DNA of 64,000 bases from Oenanthe sinensis (taxonomy: Eukaryota > Streptophyta > Magnoliopsida > Apiales > Apiaceae), in contig CM053810.1 in assembly GCA_028671895.1 (NCBI GenBank), forward strand, positions 65,349,501 through 65,413,500. The letters are read 5' to 3'. The notes below the pieces were generated by a model. The model was not told the DNA's origin. It ran no database searches and worked only from the letters and a program-made list of their open reading frames with translations. The translations under genes and the position numbers were made by a program. The stretch's first letter is position 1; the number at the start of each line of letters is the position of its first letter. Positions 49,301 through 60,997 of the stretch are shown here, piece after piece.

Positions 49301-50532
49301 CTGGAACCACTTCTGCAAGCAAGTCTGCATCAACCGGCAAGGGCTTTGGTCTCCACCAATCAATGAAACGAGGACCCAAGCCATCCAATAATCTATCAGC
49401 TTCCCTTTCATGTAGTGATCCATCTTTGCTACATGATTTACAAGAATAAATTTGTCAAAACATAGTTAATATCAAGGGTTTCAAAAATAAACTGAGCATT
49501 ACCGGCGCTAAGATCATACAAAATATATAAGGTGTCGGAGGTGATTTTTGCTACTTGATTTACAAAAATAAATTTGTCAAAGCATAGTTAATATCAAGGG
49601 TTCCAAAAATAAACTGAGCATTATTGGCGCTAAGAGCATACAAAAAATATAAGGTGTCCGAGGTGTTCTTTTGCTGCTAGATTTACAAGAATAAATTTAG
49701 CAACTTCAAGTCTGGGTAGCCTACATTGCAACTAAACAGATAATGATAAAAACCAAACCTCTACAATCTCTCGAGCTCTGTCCATGTTCCGGCACAAGGG
49801 AAGATCAAATTTAAGCATGACAAGCTCATTATTCTTCCAAAGGAATCGAATCTGACTAACAATATCCCAAGTCACCCCAGCTTGCTTCACCTTGACCCAC
49901 TTCTTCATTTTTTCAGCCTCCCCTCTCAATCTCTCAAGTAACACACTATCAAGACTCAATTCAGCGGCAGTCACCACTTTCTCTTTCTTCATCCTCCTAA
50001 AAAACACTCCGTCATCTCTTTCCCAAGGCATTTGCTCTCCAGAACCCGAAAACTCATCCTTCTCTAACCCTCCAATCAAAAAATCCAACTTAATTTGATC
50101 AGGGGTTTTCCTAAATTCTTCAACCCCTTCCAATTTATAAGTTTCTTGAAGCTTCCCAATACCCCGAAAAATCTTGCTCATGGCTTTCTTTCCTCTCCCA
50201 CCCTTAATTCTTTCAGTCAATGACTGACAACCCTCATTTTCTTCACATCCATCACTGCTAAAGTTTCTATCTTTTCTTGATTTTATGGGTTCTTTATCTT
50301 CAACAAGAACAGGGCTTCTCTTCATCCATGGAGCTGTAGGCAATTGAGTACCCAAATCAGGTTGTGCTGAAAAAGAATCATTAGAGTCAAAAGATTTAAC
50401 TCTTGTTTTATCATCTTTTTTATTGTGATTAAAAGCACTAGAGGAGTTAAGTTTGTGTGGAATGGAAGTGGAATTGTATGGAAAAGTGGAGAAGTTTGAT
50501 GTTGGAGGAGGAAGAAAAAGAATGGAGGTCAT
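46353..50532 (-). pseudogene. CFM3-like CRM-domain splicing factor, exon-deleted
   Basis: CRM-domain proteins of the CFM3 group bind and help splice group II introns in chloroplasts and mitochondria. Minus-strand exons: 50532-49759, 49428-49187, 48251-48121, 47917-47567, 47479-47323, 46645-46353. The N-terminus is Ser/Asn-rich, like a transit peptide. CRM1 begins (VKVKQAGVTWDIVSQIRFLW ... NMDRAREIVE) but its second half (the GG-V...YRG segment) is missing, and the first exon (phase 0) cannot join the next one (which needs two leading bases) in frame. CRM2 (NRKLQGLAAAILKLWEK ... LTGGVLLLRNKFIIIIYRG) and CRM3 (GRRGVFDGVIEGLHQHWKHK ... GHAIILYRGKNY) are complete. The last family exon (SLKFFAYQR-type) is not found. 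Intron 3 uses a GC donor (aag|gcaagt at 48121/48120). Either a decaying gene or a locus with a deletion in this assembly. Confidence 0.75.
49425..49700. repeat. about 122-bp tandem repeat in the CFM3-like gap
   Basis: Copies begin near 49425, 49547 and 49670, each with tttgct-c-gatttacaa-aataaattt. The first two continue with catagttaatatcaagggtt and aataaactgagcatta. The first copy overlaps the splice acceptor of the following minus-strand exon, so the unit includes an intron end. The third copy is partial. Confidence 0.8.
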
Positions 50533-51148
50533 AGGAGACGAAATGCGTAAAGATCGAGAAATGGCCCCCGTATGTCAGAGTCAAAATGTCACAATTTATA
50601 AAAATGGTTCTAAATATTACTTCAATAGTGTAGCGTTTTTGTTCTTTTGATTTTGAATGCAAAACGTCACTTGGTGTCACGTTTTTCACAAATATTTTTA
50701 AAAAAAATCTGTACAAAACTCAACTTAAAGTAGCGTTTTGCCCTAAAATTCTATTTCATCTTGCGTTTTGCCCTAAAACTCTATTTCATCTTGCGTTTTG
50801 AACTTTAAAAATATAACAAAAAATAAATAAATTGCTCGAGAGCATTTTAGAGTGACATTTTGGGTCATTTCCCCAGACTGCCATTTTGGACATTTATTTT
50901 TGTAAAAATTACACATAGAGCTATTACCGGTAAAGATTTGATCTTGTTGGGTTTTGCAAAAATGCAATCAAAAGGAAAAATCTAATCTTGATTATTATAT
51001 ATACTAGAGTAAAGCAAGAAAAGTATAAACATGATAATGAGATTAATATCACTCTGTCGCATGGTGTGGCATCTTTTATTTTTTCTGGCTGCAGTTCGTG
51101 TGGGCACGGCAGCAGTGCAAAACTACTCACAAAGATAAGGAGACTGCC

Positions 51149-51198
<50 letters not shown>

Positions 51199-52262
51199 AG
51201 AATTAACTTTATTTAAATGAGAATTAACTTTATTTAATTTTATTAAAAAAATTATTCAATTCCATAATAAATTATTAATCATTGAACAATATTAGGCAAC
51301 GAATATCTGTTGTTTATATAATCAATATTATTAAAATTTTAAAAATATAGTTAGATCTAATAATTTTTCTTATAATAAGTAAAATGTATAATTTTTGTTA
51401 AAATAAATGATGGCCATGAATATTTCCGCTGCAAGAGACATGAATTGTTGTTATAATTCAAAGCCATTATGAAAAGATTTGTAGGTGTTGTGTTGGGTTT
51501 TCTTCGGGAATTTTTCATCTTAAAATTCATTTTGTTTTTATAGGAAAGTTGGTGGAAGGTGATTCATTTAGAGTTCTATTCTCCCCCAAAAATATTGATG
51601 GTAATTACTAATTATCCTCGGCCGGAGGACTACAATGCTGTAATTTTGTATATGCATGAATGCTGTAAAAACTAATGTAGTCATTTTGGTAATTGACCAA
51701 GTATATACTTCTGTCTTGTTTAACTGGAAAAATTAGCACCTGCAACCAACGTTTTAAAAAATGTAAAAAAGCAGCACGACCTTATGAAACAATTTGTAGA
51801 ACAATGCCACAGTGACCATCATACAAGGGCTATAACATTTTCGTTCCCTAAAGGGAAAACAAAAATAAGAAGAAGAATAAAAAGAGGAGGATGAAACACT
51901 CTACTTTCCATTTCATGCTTTTGCCATAAGCCCATAAGATCAACATACATGCATATGAAAAAAGAATTTAAAATAGCAAAAAATGAAATAAAATTTATGT
52001 TCAATATTACCCTGTCCCGTCTTTTTTGTTATACCTGAAGCTGATAACTTGCAATCTTGTATCCAACTGTACTTATAAGACTAATTTCAATTTAGATGGA
52101 AATAGTCCCTCCTAGAAGGAAACAATTCTGAGGTCAACAAAACAAAATAGCTAGCATTGAAATGTAATTTACAGGAAACATAGATGTGTAATCTTCAGCA
52201 CCAGGCTGATAGATTAAAGCAACTGAGTACTGCTTGACCAGCACAATACTGTGTACTTCAAT
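50533..52262. other. intergenic between CFM3-like gene and sterol desaturase
   Basis: 50730-50800 has a 31-bp direct repeat (tgccctaaaa-tctatttcat). 51151-51192 is a (TA)n microsatellite. The rest is AT-rich with no supportable gene. The 3'UTR of the sterol desaturase gene lies at its right end. Confidence 0.5.
51151..51192. repeat. (TA)n microsatellite
   Basis: About twenty uninterrupted TA units. Confidence 0.9.
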
Positions 52263-53252
52263 TTATATCTTCTTTGCATCATCATCATCATCAACAGGAT
52301 CACGAAGGGTCCCAAACATCCAGTCCATCCATATTGTGTAGTGACCATAATTATGACGATATGTTGTGTGATGGATAGTGTGGTAACCAGCTCCCATTAC
52401 AGGCCACATTTTAGCATGGATGCAGTCGTGAATGTTAGCTGTCCATATAGCCTCTATAAATATGAGGGCTACATGTGTTGTGAAATGCATGGGAACCAGA
52501 AAAAGAGCTATGACATGAGGAAGTGCCTGCAGTATCCCATCTAGTGGGTGGAATGCCAAGCCTGATACAGACACAGAGACGATACATTACTTAGCAACTC
52601 CCTAGCAAAAATAAGAGACACAGAGAAGAGTTTTGTGTGTGTGTGTGTTTGGGGTGGGGGGGATGGTTAAGATTTGTGTGTAAAAAAAATTAAGAATGAA
52701 GACAGCCCCATCCAATAGTATTTAACATCTTATACTGCCAAAATAAATGTCCCAGGTCGAAATATCATCTAAGATATTCAAAATATCCAAATATATAAGC
52801 ACGACAAGATTTTTAACAGGAAATATCCAAATTGACTCGTGGAACAAGAAAGAAAATAAGAAGAAAGAATATTTTTGCACAAAAAAACATTACGATTGAA
52901 GACAACTTGCAGCAAAATGTCAACTTTCAGAAAGGAAACATAAATCATTTCTTGAACTCACAAATTGATGCTACTACTCTGTCTCTCTGTACAGATATCT
53001 ACAGCAAAGTGAATCCAGGTAGAGGCCATGTCATGGATATATAGAGCTACACTATGTGGAAGATTAAGTATTCAAAAGAGACTCATTTTAAGCTTTGTTT
53101 ATTGTTTGAATAAAAATATACCCTAATTATATTCGACTCAACCCACCAACTACGTACAGACATGCAGACTTTTGAGGTGTGAGCTCAAGCACCCCCTTGC
53201 CTCGGGTTAGGTGTATACTCTCAACCTAAGAAAAACATTTATTTCTAATTTT

Positions 53253-53287
<35 letters not shown>

Positions 53288-56200
53288 CTTTGACTACAAC
53301 TAACAGCTGAAAAAGCTAAAAGTGCAAATTAATAGTGTATATAACTATATAATATTCAAACACATGTCTCTCTACAACAGACCCTGATAAGTGACAATGG
53401 AAATAACTGTCTCGATGATTTGATGAAGTGGCAATTACTTAGACTAACAAAAACCAACTAGATACAACAAGTTATCTATGATTATAAGTTTTAAGCCGTT
53501 ATTTTTTATTAGGAGTTGCAAAAGGTGGCATGGAAAGTGAGTTTCATTTATTATGAGTTGCAAAAGGTACCTATATACACTTGTTTTAAGTAATACTTCC
53601 AGTCCTTCATCCATAAAAAATATAGCCAACTTACTTATGAACTGTTTCAAAGTAGAGAACGACCTAATTTACTGCTATTTAAAGTAAGGTATACTTCATG
53701 AACCTGGAACAACCAAGGTATTCCCAGTTTAGTAGAACTTACCAGCAAAAGGAGAAAGGGTATTTTGCTTGTTGTAGATGTGGTGTGTTGCATGGAGATA
53801 TTTGTATAACGGTTTAATATCATGCAGCTCTCTATGCATCCAGTATATACCAAACTCAACAAATACAAGATAACCAATTAAGTTCCAGACATAGTCAAGC
53901 CAACCAATGCTGCTAATACTCGGAAAGCATCTCGTCCATCCGTTCTCAACCATGTACTCAGAAATTGTAGGGAGAGCAACATACCATGGCATTGCCTTCA
54001 TTGCAACAATTATTTGCAAGAGCATTGCCTTCTTTGTAGGGATTGCTTCTGTATTCATGCATTCAACACATCAAGATATATTATGAATTGCCCATGAGTA
54101 AGCATTAAGGCAAACAAAAATCTCAAGTGACAGACATTGTTGTATCTGAGTCTCATGGAGCACAGAAAGACCAATGGGATGCTAAAATTGTCATTTTATT
54201 AAAGACAGTTTGCATAAATATCAAAGAGCAAACATAGAAAATACACCCACCAGGATATTGCAATATGTATCCACTACCCGGCACGGAGGGAGTTATTCGC
54301 ATATATCACCTTTTATTTTCTTTGTTCAAGGACTCTGACTTTACTTGAATAACTCTAAATTTTGTAAATTACTTCTAGTAACAGATCAGAAAAACTAGTT
54401 TGTTTGCTTCCTCATTTGCCCCCTCCATTAAATTTTATATGGTTTCGGTTTTCTGACATCACAAATGTACAAATTTTAAAAATGTCACATTTTTACCTTT
54501 GCAGTGTAAAAAACATAATTTATTTCAAGAGAAAACAACATATAGAGCATGGTGACATTGGTAGCAGAAGAAACATGTAATTAACTAATTGATAGCGGTA
54601 ACATATGTCCACCGATGCCCTCATTTACTATGAGGACATTCTTAAGACAATCGCAATTTAGCTTGAGTGATTTGTCCAGTGACACTATATGTGTTGTCTC
54701 TATCATTCTTAGGGATGATGGGTAGCACTATATCTGTTATATAAAAATCCTCATTTCCTCACGTGTTACCTTTTAAATATGCGACATTTTTCACTTATCC
54801 ATTCCCCATCTCAAATTTTGATTTCTTCCAATGTCCACAAAAGTAATTATTTATAACAGACACCGTCATTTACTATGAGGAAATTTTTAAGACAGTTGAA
54901 CTTAAGCTAGAGTGATTTGTCCAGCGACACTTTATGTGTTGTCGGCTTGTTGCTATCATGATAAGGGATGATGAGTCCAACATTTCTGTTATATTAAAAT
55001 CCTCACATGTTTTAGCTTTTAAATATGCGACATTTTTCACTTATTACTTCAAATCTTCAATTTTGTTTTCTTCCGGTTTCCACATAAAAAACAAAGATTT
55101 ATAACGATCATATTACAAGTTCACCTTCCGACAGAGCCACACCATCTTCGTTGTTGTACTCATCATATTTAAAATATGCGGACGTATACAAAAGTAATTC
55201 AACATGTCAATTATAAGTGGTTACATAAATTAAAGCATTCATATCACCACCTACATTAAATAGTTTCAAGGATGCCGTCACTCGCCAGATTTATATAAAA
55301 TTCCTTTACAGGATGTAGCATAAAAACCATTACTTGAATGACATAACCACATTACTTAGTTGAGAAACATATTTGGGAGGGGGACCAAGAAGAAATCACA
55401 CCGAAAAAGATAAAGATTCATCTCATATCAGTAGGTTGTGTTCACTTGGTAAGAATGGAATGAGAAAATAATGGAATGAAAGATCATAAACAAATTTTAC
55501 GAAGAAAAAAGAATGTATGAGTGAAATTGTGAATAAACATGAGAGAATTTAAATTTGTTATGATGAGGATTGTAGGGAAAATGGTGAAAAATGGAATGGA
55601 GCATTCCTTTCAAAACATGTGGGTTAGAATTCTAGTTCAAATAGTTTGGAATGGAATGAAAGAAATAATGAAAATTATAAGCATTTTCCCTAATCTCACT
55701 CAAATAAGAGTATAAATTTCATTCCATTCAATAGCCTAGGTATGTCATGTGCACAGAATTACTAAAAGCAGTTCAGACATCTTGTCAAACTGAAAACCAA
55801 CTAATCTATAACTGCAATCAAACCTTAAAACTGAAAGGATCAAACATTCTTAATATTTTAAAAAACATTGTATACATACATATGTAAAAAGCAGGGAAAA
55901 TGGTCAAATTTAGAAACAGCCCTCACTGATGTTGATATACAATACATAATTGTAATAAAATCAAAGGGCTATACAGAGGGAGAGAGAGGGAGAGGGAGAG
56001 AGGGAGAGAGAGAGGGAGAGGGAGAGAGGGAGAGAGAGAGAGAGAGAGTTATAAGAACACACAGGGTAATCAAAGATAATCAATTAGCAATTTACATAAT
56101 TATGAGATGAGAAGAAAAATCAAGAAAAATAAAAGTAAAGGGGAAGAAAGATGTAAAGATGGTACCTTTAGGAATGTAAACGTTTCTTTTCAAGTAATAG

Positions 56201-56382
56201 ATATAAAAGCACCATAGAAAGCCGGAGATAAAGTAAAGTAGGGTTCCGGCAATGTAGTTACGGAGCCACCCTTGAACAAAGTGAGGTAGTGGGGCCCACA
56301 ATCTCTCCGGTAACAACCCACCAAGGACAATGCGATTGTAAAAGCTTGTCTCATCCACGAATAGCTTCCCGTAATCCCCCAT
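52263..56382 (-). CDS. STE1: Delta7-sterol C5(6)-desaturase
   Basis: Non-haem di-iron sterol desaturase that introduces the C5(6) double bond of Delta7 sterols in the ER, a step toward campesterol and brassinosteroids (Arabidopsis STE1/DWF7). Minus-strand exons 56382-56166, 54048-53743 and 52561-52263 join in phase to 273 aa, close to the family size of about 280. The three histidine clusters that bind iron are all present: HRELH (exon 2), HATHH (exon 2) and HTTYRHNYGH (exon 3). Exon 1 encodes the first membrane segment (YIAGTLLYFISGFLWCFYIYYL). The C-terminus is DDDDDAKKI, an acidic tail ending in a dilysine-like signal suited to ER retention. The start is chosen at MGDYGKLFVDET. A minus-strand TATA-like stretch near 56540-56552 lies about 165 bp upstream. 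Intact. Confidence 0.93.
53255..53286. repeat. 32-base G homopolymer in STE1 intron 2
   Basis: An uninterrupted run of 32 G on the plus strand (C on the sense strand of the gene). It may form G-quadruplex structures, and its true length is hard to sequence. Confidence 0.85.
54611..55100. repeat. about 250-bp tandem duplication in STE1 intron 1
   Basis: Copy one 54611-54855 and copy two about 54861-55100 share tcatttactatgagga, gtgatttgtccag-gacact, and taaatatgcgacatttttca in the same order. They differ by many substitutions and small indels, so the duplication is old. Confidence 0.75.
55976..56048 (+). repeat. (AG)n polypurine microsatellite in STE1 intron 1
   Basis: GAGAGA and GGGAGA units, about 70 bp with no pyrimidine; close to the exon 1 donor on the minus strand. 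Confidence 0.9.
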
Positions 56383-57108
56383 CTCTTCGCCCGAATTTTG
56401 GAAAACGGCGGTGAGCTCCGGCCACCGACAAAAGGGTAACAACAGGGAGTGATAAAAAAGGAGAATTTTGGAGGATGGGAAAGACGAGGGAAATCAGGTA
56501 TTGAGTCGCAGTGGGTGTTGGTGTGTATCTCTCACTATGTGCATATATATACACTTATAACATGAAATAAATGTAATAAAAAAAAAGTTAAAATAGGACT
56601 TTAAAAAATGTTAAATGTATAAAATTAGAAGGGATATTCTCTTGTACTATCGTAGAATTTGTGTGCAATTATATTTTTGACTCGTATTTATGGTAGGCTT
56701 GAACTTATATATTATCATGGTGATGATATATGCACACCTTAAACTTATCTATGCACACCTGTTGAGTATTCTGGATTGAAATGTTCCTGATTTTAATTTT
56801 GATCGTTAAAATATATAATGTTAAAAAAGACTATTTCAGTCCAAAAACCTAAATAAGGTGCGCATAAATAAATTTAGGGTGTGTATATATCAGCACTACA
56901 TTGTACACTTCTGTCTTCTGTTAGCGTTAAAAAAATACTAAATTTTAAGGGTATCACTGATAAAAGTGCATAACTAATTTTTGATCAAAAATTAATCAAT
57001 TTGACCATAAAAATCAAAATGATTAATTTGGGACGGAAAAATAACTCATAAAAGCCTTTATATATATTATTAAGTTTTACGATGTTGAATTTGTCAGAAA
57101 AGTACGAA
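56383..57108. other. upstream region of the sterol desaturase gene
   Basis: 5' leader and promoter region of the minus-strand gene, then AT-rich DNA. No further gene seen. Confidence 0.4.
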
Positions 57109-58478
57109 TCAACATATATATATATATATAAAGAAGAAGACGGAGACGGTTAGACGGCGCTCCCAAATCGTCCAATGTATTTTTATAATTTTCTCGAATT
57201 TTTGAATTAGTAAGTATTAAAAATTATGAAAAATCTAAGTTACGTTATATTATTCTAAATTTTCTCCTCAAGTCAAGTAAATTATCATTATCCATAAGAT
57301 AAGTTTCAAAATTTTAGAAAAGACATTATTATACGTCATAAGATAAGTTTCAAAATTTTAGAAAATACATTATTATACGTAAGGTAATTAAAAATTTAAG
57401 AAAATGCATTAAATTATTAAAAATCATAACTATTTTGATTTTTCAAAAAGACATTGTCGATAATAAGAAGGTTAATTTATTCTTTTATCTAAATTGAACG
57501 TGTTTCCATCTAAATAATAATAGACCATCACTTATATAAATTAAAAATCAAACATAAAAAAATAAATTACAACAAATTTATCACAGAACTGTTTACATTC
57601 AACGTCTAATACATCCTGATTACAGTCTCTTGAATGTTCTGAATAACAATAAAGACGATTACAGGATGCGGGATGCAATCAATAAACAAACAGATAATCG
57701 ATTTAGTCTTGATATGATTTTAATTGATGAGAAGGTTAATAAATTTTTGTTATTTATTAATTTATTACAATTATGCAATCGTGCTAACTTTTTGATGCTT
57801 TAATTTAAGATATGAAAATCTTATCAATGCAACGATTCAAAAGCATCTATTTTTTCGATTCAAACATATTTTGGAAGAATGATCTTTATATAGCATTAAA
57901 AACTTAAAAATAGTTACAAGTAACGGCCGATATAGACGACTATCATGTGAGTTTAAAATGATGTTTCTATGTACAACGACCTCAAAAAAATTGGAAGAAG
58001 GAATCATCAACATACCACTAAATAGATTCGAGTTCATAAGTTTCGATATAATTGAAGCACGTGTTAATGACATTAATATACTGACAGGTATTTTGCTAAA
58101 ATAAGATATTATAAGTAACACACATATAATTTTAAATTATATTCTTTAATATTTATATAATGTTACTAATATTTATCTAGATGTCGTGGGCTACTTGACC
58201 TATATTGGTGGCATTTATATTGTTAGCGGCGGATGAGAAAAAAGAGATTTTAGAATCATAACAAATTAGTAAGTTGTGAATTATATAAGACACACACATA
58301 TATTTTGAAATTATTATTCACTTTTATAATATCTATAAATTTAATACTACTATTTTGGTTTAATATAATTTTATTATATCAAATTTTATCATATGCAGTT
58401 CAGTCATTAGTAATATAACTTTGTGAGAAAAATAAATTTAAAATTATTATAAGGCCGCCGCGAAGCGCGGTTTTTAGT
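57109..58478 (+). mobile_element. non-autonomous Helitron with decayed RPA-like segment
   Basis: The 3' end has the Helitron signature: a short GC hairpin, ccgcgaagcgcgg (58458-58470), followed by tttttagt (58471-58478), close to the usual CTRR-T ending. The 5' end is placed at the TC at 57109, followed by a (TA)n stretch and aaagaagaagacggagacgg, a start common in plant Helitrons; this boundary is less certain. Inside, the plus strand at about 57690-58255 encodes a degraded OB-fold of the replication protein A 70-kDa type. There is no Rep/helicase, so the element cannot move on its own. Confidence 0.72.
57690..58255 (+). pseudogene. RPA70-like (DUF223-type) OB-fold relic in the Helitron
   Basis: The frame from 57826 reads FFRFKHILEE, stop (TGA 57880-57882), then SLYSIKNLKIVTSNGRYRRL, FKMMFLCTTTSKKLEEG, IPLNRFEFISFDIIEARVND and INILT. 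After an intron-like gap (gtattttg...tttatctag) it resumes at 58182 as DVVGYLTYIGGIYIVSG, a second stop, then EKRDFRI. This order matches plant RPA 70-kDa subunit-like proteins found in or near Helitrons. Upstream, about 57690-57745, a weaker piece reads NRFSLDMILIDEK. It is not functional. Confidence 0.7.
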
Positions 58479-58599
58479 AATAATATAAATGTCTTCAAAT
58501 ACATGTTTAATTGGATGGCGTTTACAATTTAATGAAATCTTAATCTGCAATTTAAATTTACATTATCATAATAATAAAATAAAATTATATATTCATAAG

Positions 58600-58793
58600 A
58601 CCTGATTCAATATATATATATATATAGGGGAAAACTCAAAAGAAAATCATATTTTGGAGAAAACTTAAGGTACTTTTGCCAGTCATTGATTTGTAAATAA
58701 TCTAACGGTTAATATTGACTGAATCAATTATTCATAAGACCTGTTCTTTTTCCCCTCAATAGAAAATCATATTTTGAAGAAAATTTAAAGTAC

Positions 58794-58844
<51 letters not shown>

Positions 58845-58870
58845 CATAAGACCCGTTCTTTCCCCCCTCA
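58600..58870. repeat. internal duplication around (TA)n tracts
   Basis: The phrase attcataagacc occurs at about 58590, 58730 and 58844, and agaaaatcatattttg at about 58641 and 58761. A (TA)n tract occupies about 58796-58841. This is repeat-mediated rearrangement with no coding content. Confidence 0.6.
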
Positions 58871-59119
58871 ATTTAGGGCCACATTATTAGGGGATATAAT
58901 GTAAATCATAATTTATCATTAGCTATTCTAATTTAATTTTTTGAGTCACAAGACAGTACAAATTCTACTCGGAGACGTGGCATGATCTGTATAACTACGA
59001 GCAAGGGACCGAGGGACAACTGGACAAGTGGATACTGACCCCACTGGATTTCACAGTATCATGTTTTTATTTTATTTTGGTTTAATTGAAAGTGAAGTCC
59101 TATCTGTTATTTTTATTAT

Positions 59120-59306
59120 TACTCCCTCTCGTACTTTACATACCTGCTCTCGTAGTTTAACATTATACAGGTTACTGTTCTTTTTTAACTAATTTTAGGT
59201 GTTTTGACCCCATAAGTGAAATTGATATTTTTAAATTTTTTTTTTGAATAAAAATATAAATTATGTGTAAAAAGTTAAACGACCTATAAATAGAATTAGA
59301 GGGAGT
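59120..59306. mobile_element. Stowaway-like MITE
   Basis: About 185 bp with terminal inverted repeats tactccctct / agagggagta and TA at both ends, as expected for Tc1/mariner-type Stowaway MITEs. Non-coding. Confidence 0.72.
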
Positions 59307-60997
59307 ATTGAATTAGAATCTTCAAATTCCCATATATTTATCTTCAAGTCTATTTGTCCTTGCGTAATTCATTTGATTGTTCTTTTTCATACCGATTCTA
59401 TAAATTATTTATATTTATGTAATTTATAATAATCTAAAAGTGAGTATGAGAATATTAATATGCTTTTGTTAAGTACAGTAATAATATAATAATAGTTTTT
59501 ACATATATTAATAATAATAAGAAATGACAATGATTATTCAAATTTAAATAACTATTCTCCCGTCTAAAAATTAAAGATAACAAGTTTTATGATTAAAATT
59601 GTTCAATTAAATACAATTATTTAAAACTATTACATACAAATCACTTACCTTTTTGCACGTAACCGGTGAGCTGGAGGAGATGGAATCTCTTGAGAGCTAT
59701 GAATAGTGGGGTGGAGTTGGGGCAATTTGATTAATGCGGGGCACATGTGTCTGTTTTGGCTTCTTGGGCGGCTTTGTCTCTGTTTGAGTGATACAATATT
59801 AGCAGCACAGGGGAAAAAACTGTCACGGGTAATACTACTGTAATACCATCTAACTGTTAAGAAATATGCTATTTTAATAATGCTCCATAGATTTTTTTTT
59901 TAAAGGCAACAAAATAAAATACTACTCTATTAAATAACATTACTGTGGGCTTTCGTTAAAAAAATATAACGTTACTGTGGGCTGAATATAGGCTTTAAAA
60001 TACATTTCCTGTTAGAGATTACAATGGGATTAATTACCGTGGGCTGAAAATAGTGTTTAAAAATATATTTCATGTTTGGTTTATTAAGTGTCATGGGTTT
60101 GGAATTAAAAATTGGGTTAATATCGTCGGTTTGGTTTTGGAGTGATTTTATTTTATTTTAAATATAATTATTAGTAAATTAAATTTTATGATAAAAATAA
60201 ATTATATGTTTTCATTTTTATTAATATTATCTGTATATTTTTCTTCTTCTTATTAATGAATATATATAATTGAAAATTAATTGAGTAATTAAATATTCTT
60301 AAAAAAAATGTTAATTTAAATAATCATTTTAAATACATGCCTTATATCTATTCGTGAATTAAAAGACCGTGGACACTTTAGCGGTTTCAAATTAAAAATG
60401 CACGAATCTAAAAAATCTGTTCATTTTGATAAAAAAATTTGATTCGAAAAGCTCGGTTCAAGTTTGATTCGGGGAGTTTAAACAAATCACATATTTTTTC
60501 AGAGTAAAATTATTTTGAAAGAAATCTGAATTTAAGTTGACTCGAAAAAGATCAAATAAAAATCGATACAATTTAGATAACAATAAATTATGTTTTAAAC
60601 TGAATATTTGATTATATATACATGTGTGTGAAATTAATTTATCGTTAAGATTTTATTATATTAATGCATTATTTATTTATATTTACAACATTTTTTAAAT
60701 AATAGTATAGTAATTTATATTCGTATACCACATATTTTATTCACAAATAGTTTACTTGAAAATTTTAAATACATAGATGATAATAACAAATTGTAACAAA
60801 GAAATGACAATAATAATAATAATAATATTATTGACATTAGAGTACAAAAATTACAAAATACTTATATTCCAAACAATATAAACGTAGGACCCAACTTTTA
60901 AGTAATTTGTAAAATTAAATTGAAATTTTCTTTTAAAAAAATTAAATTAAATTAAATTAAAGTTCCCCTGAGAATCTAGGGCACAGGAGAGGGAAAG
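59307..60997. other. intergenic, AT-rich
   Basis: No gene found. 59930-60070 contains three copies of ttac-gtgggct with similar surroundings. A GC-richer piece at 59650-59800 has no recognisable product. The final 100 bp form the leader of the next gene. Confidence 0.4.

Noticed and set aside
52251..52544. 97-aa plus-strand frame
   Set aside because: Antisense to the conserved last exon of the sterol desaturase.
55430..55745. Possible MITE with aatggaatg / cattccatt ends in STE1 intron 1
   Set aside because: Partial inverse symmetry is visible but I could not fix ends or a target duplication.
57837..58121. 94-aa minus-strand frame in the Helitron
   Set aside because: Antisense shadow of the RPA-like relic read on the plus strand.
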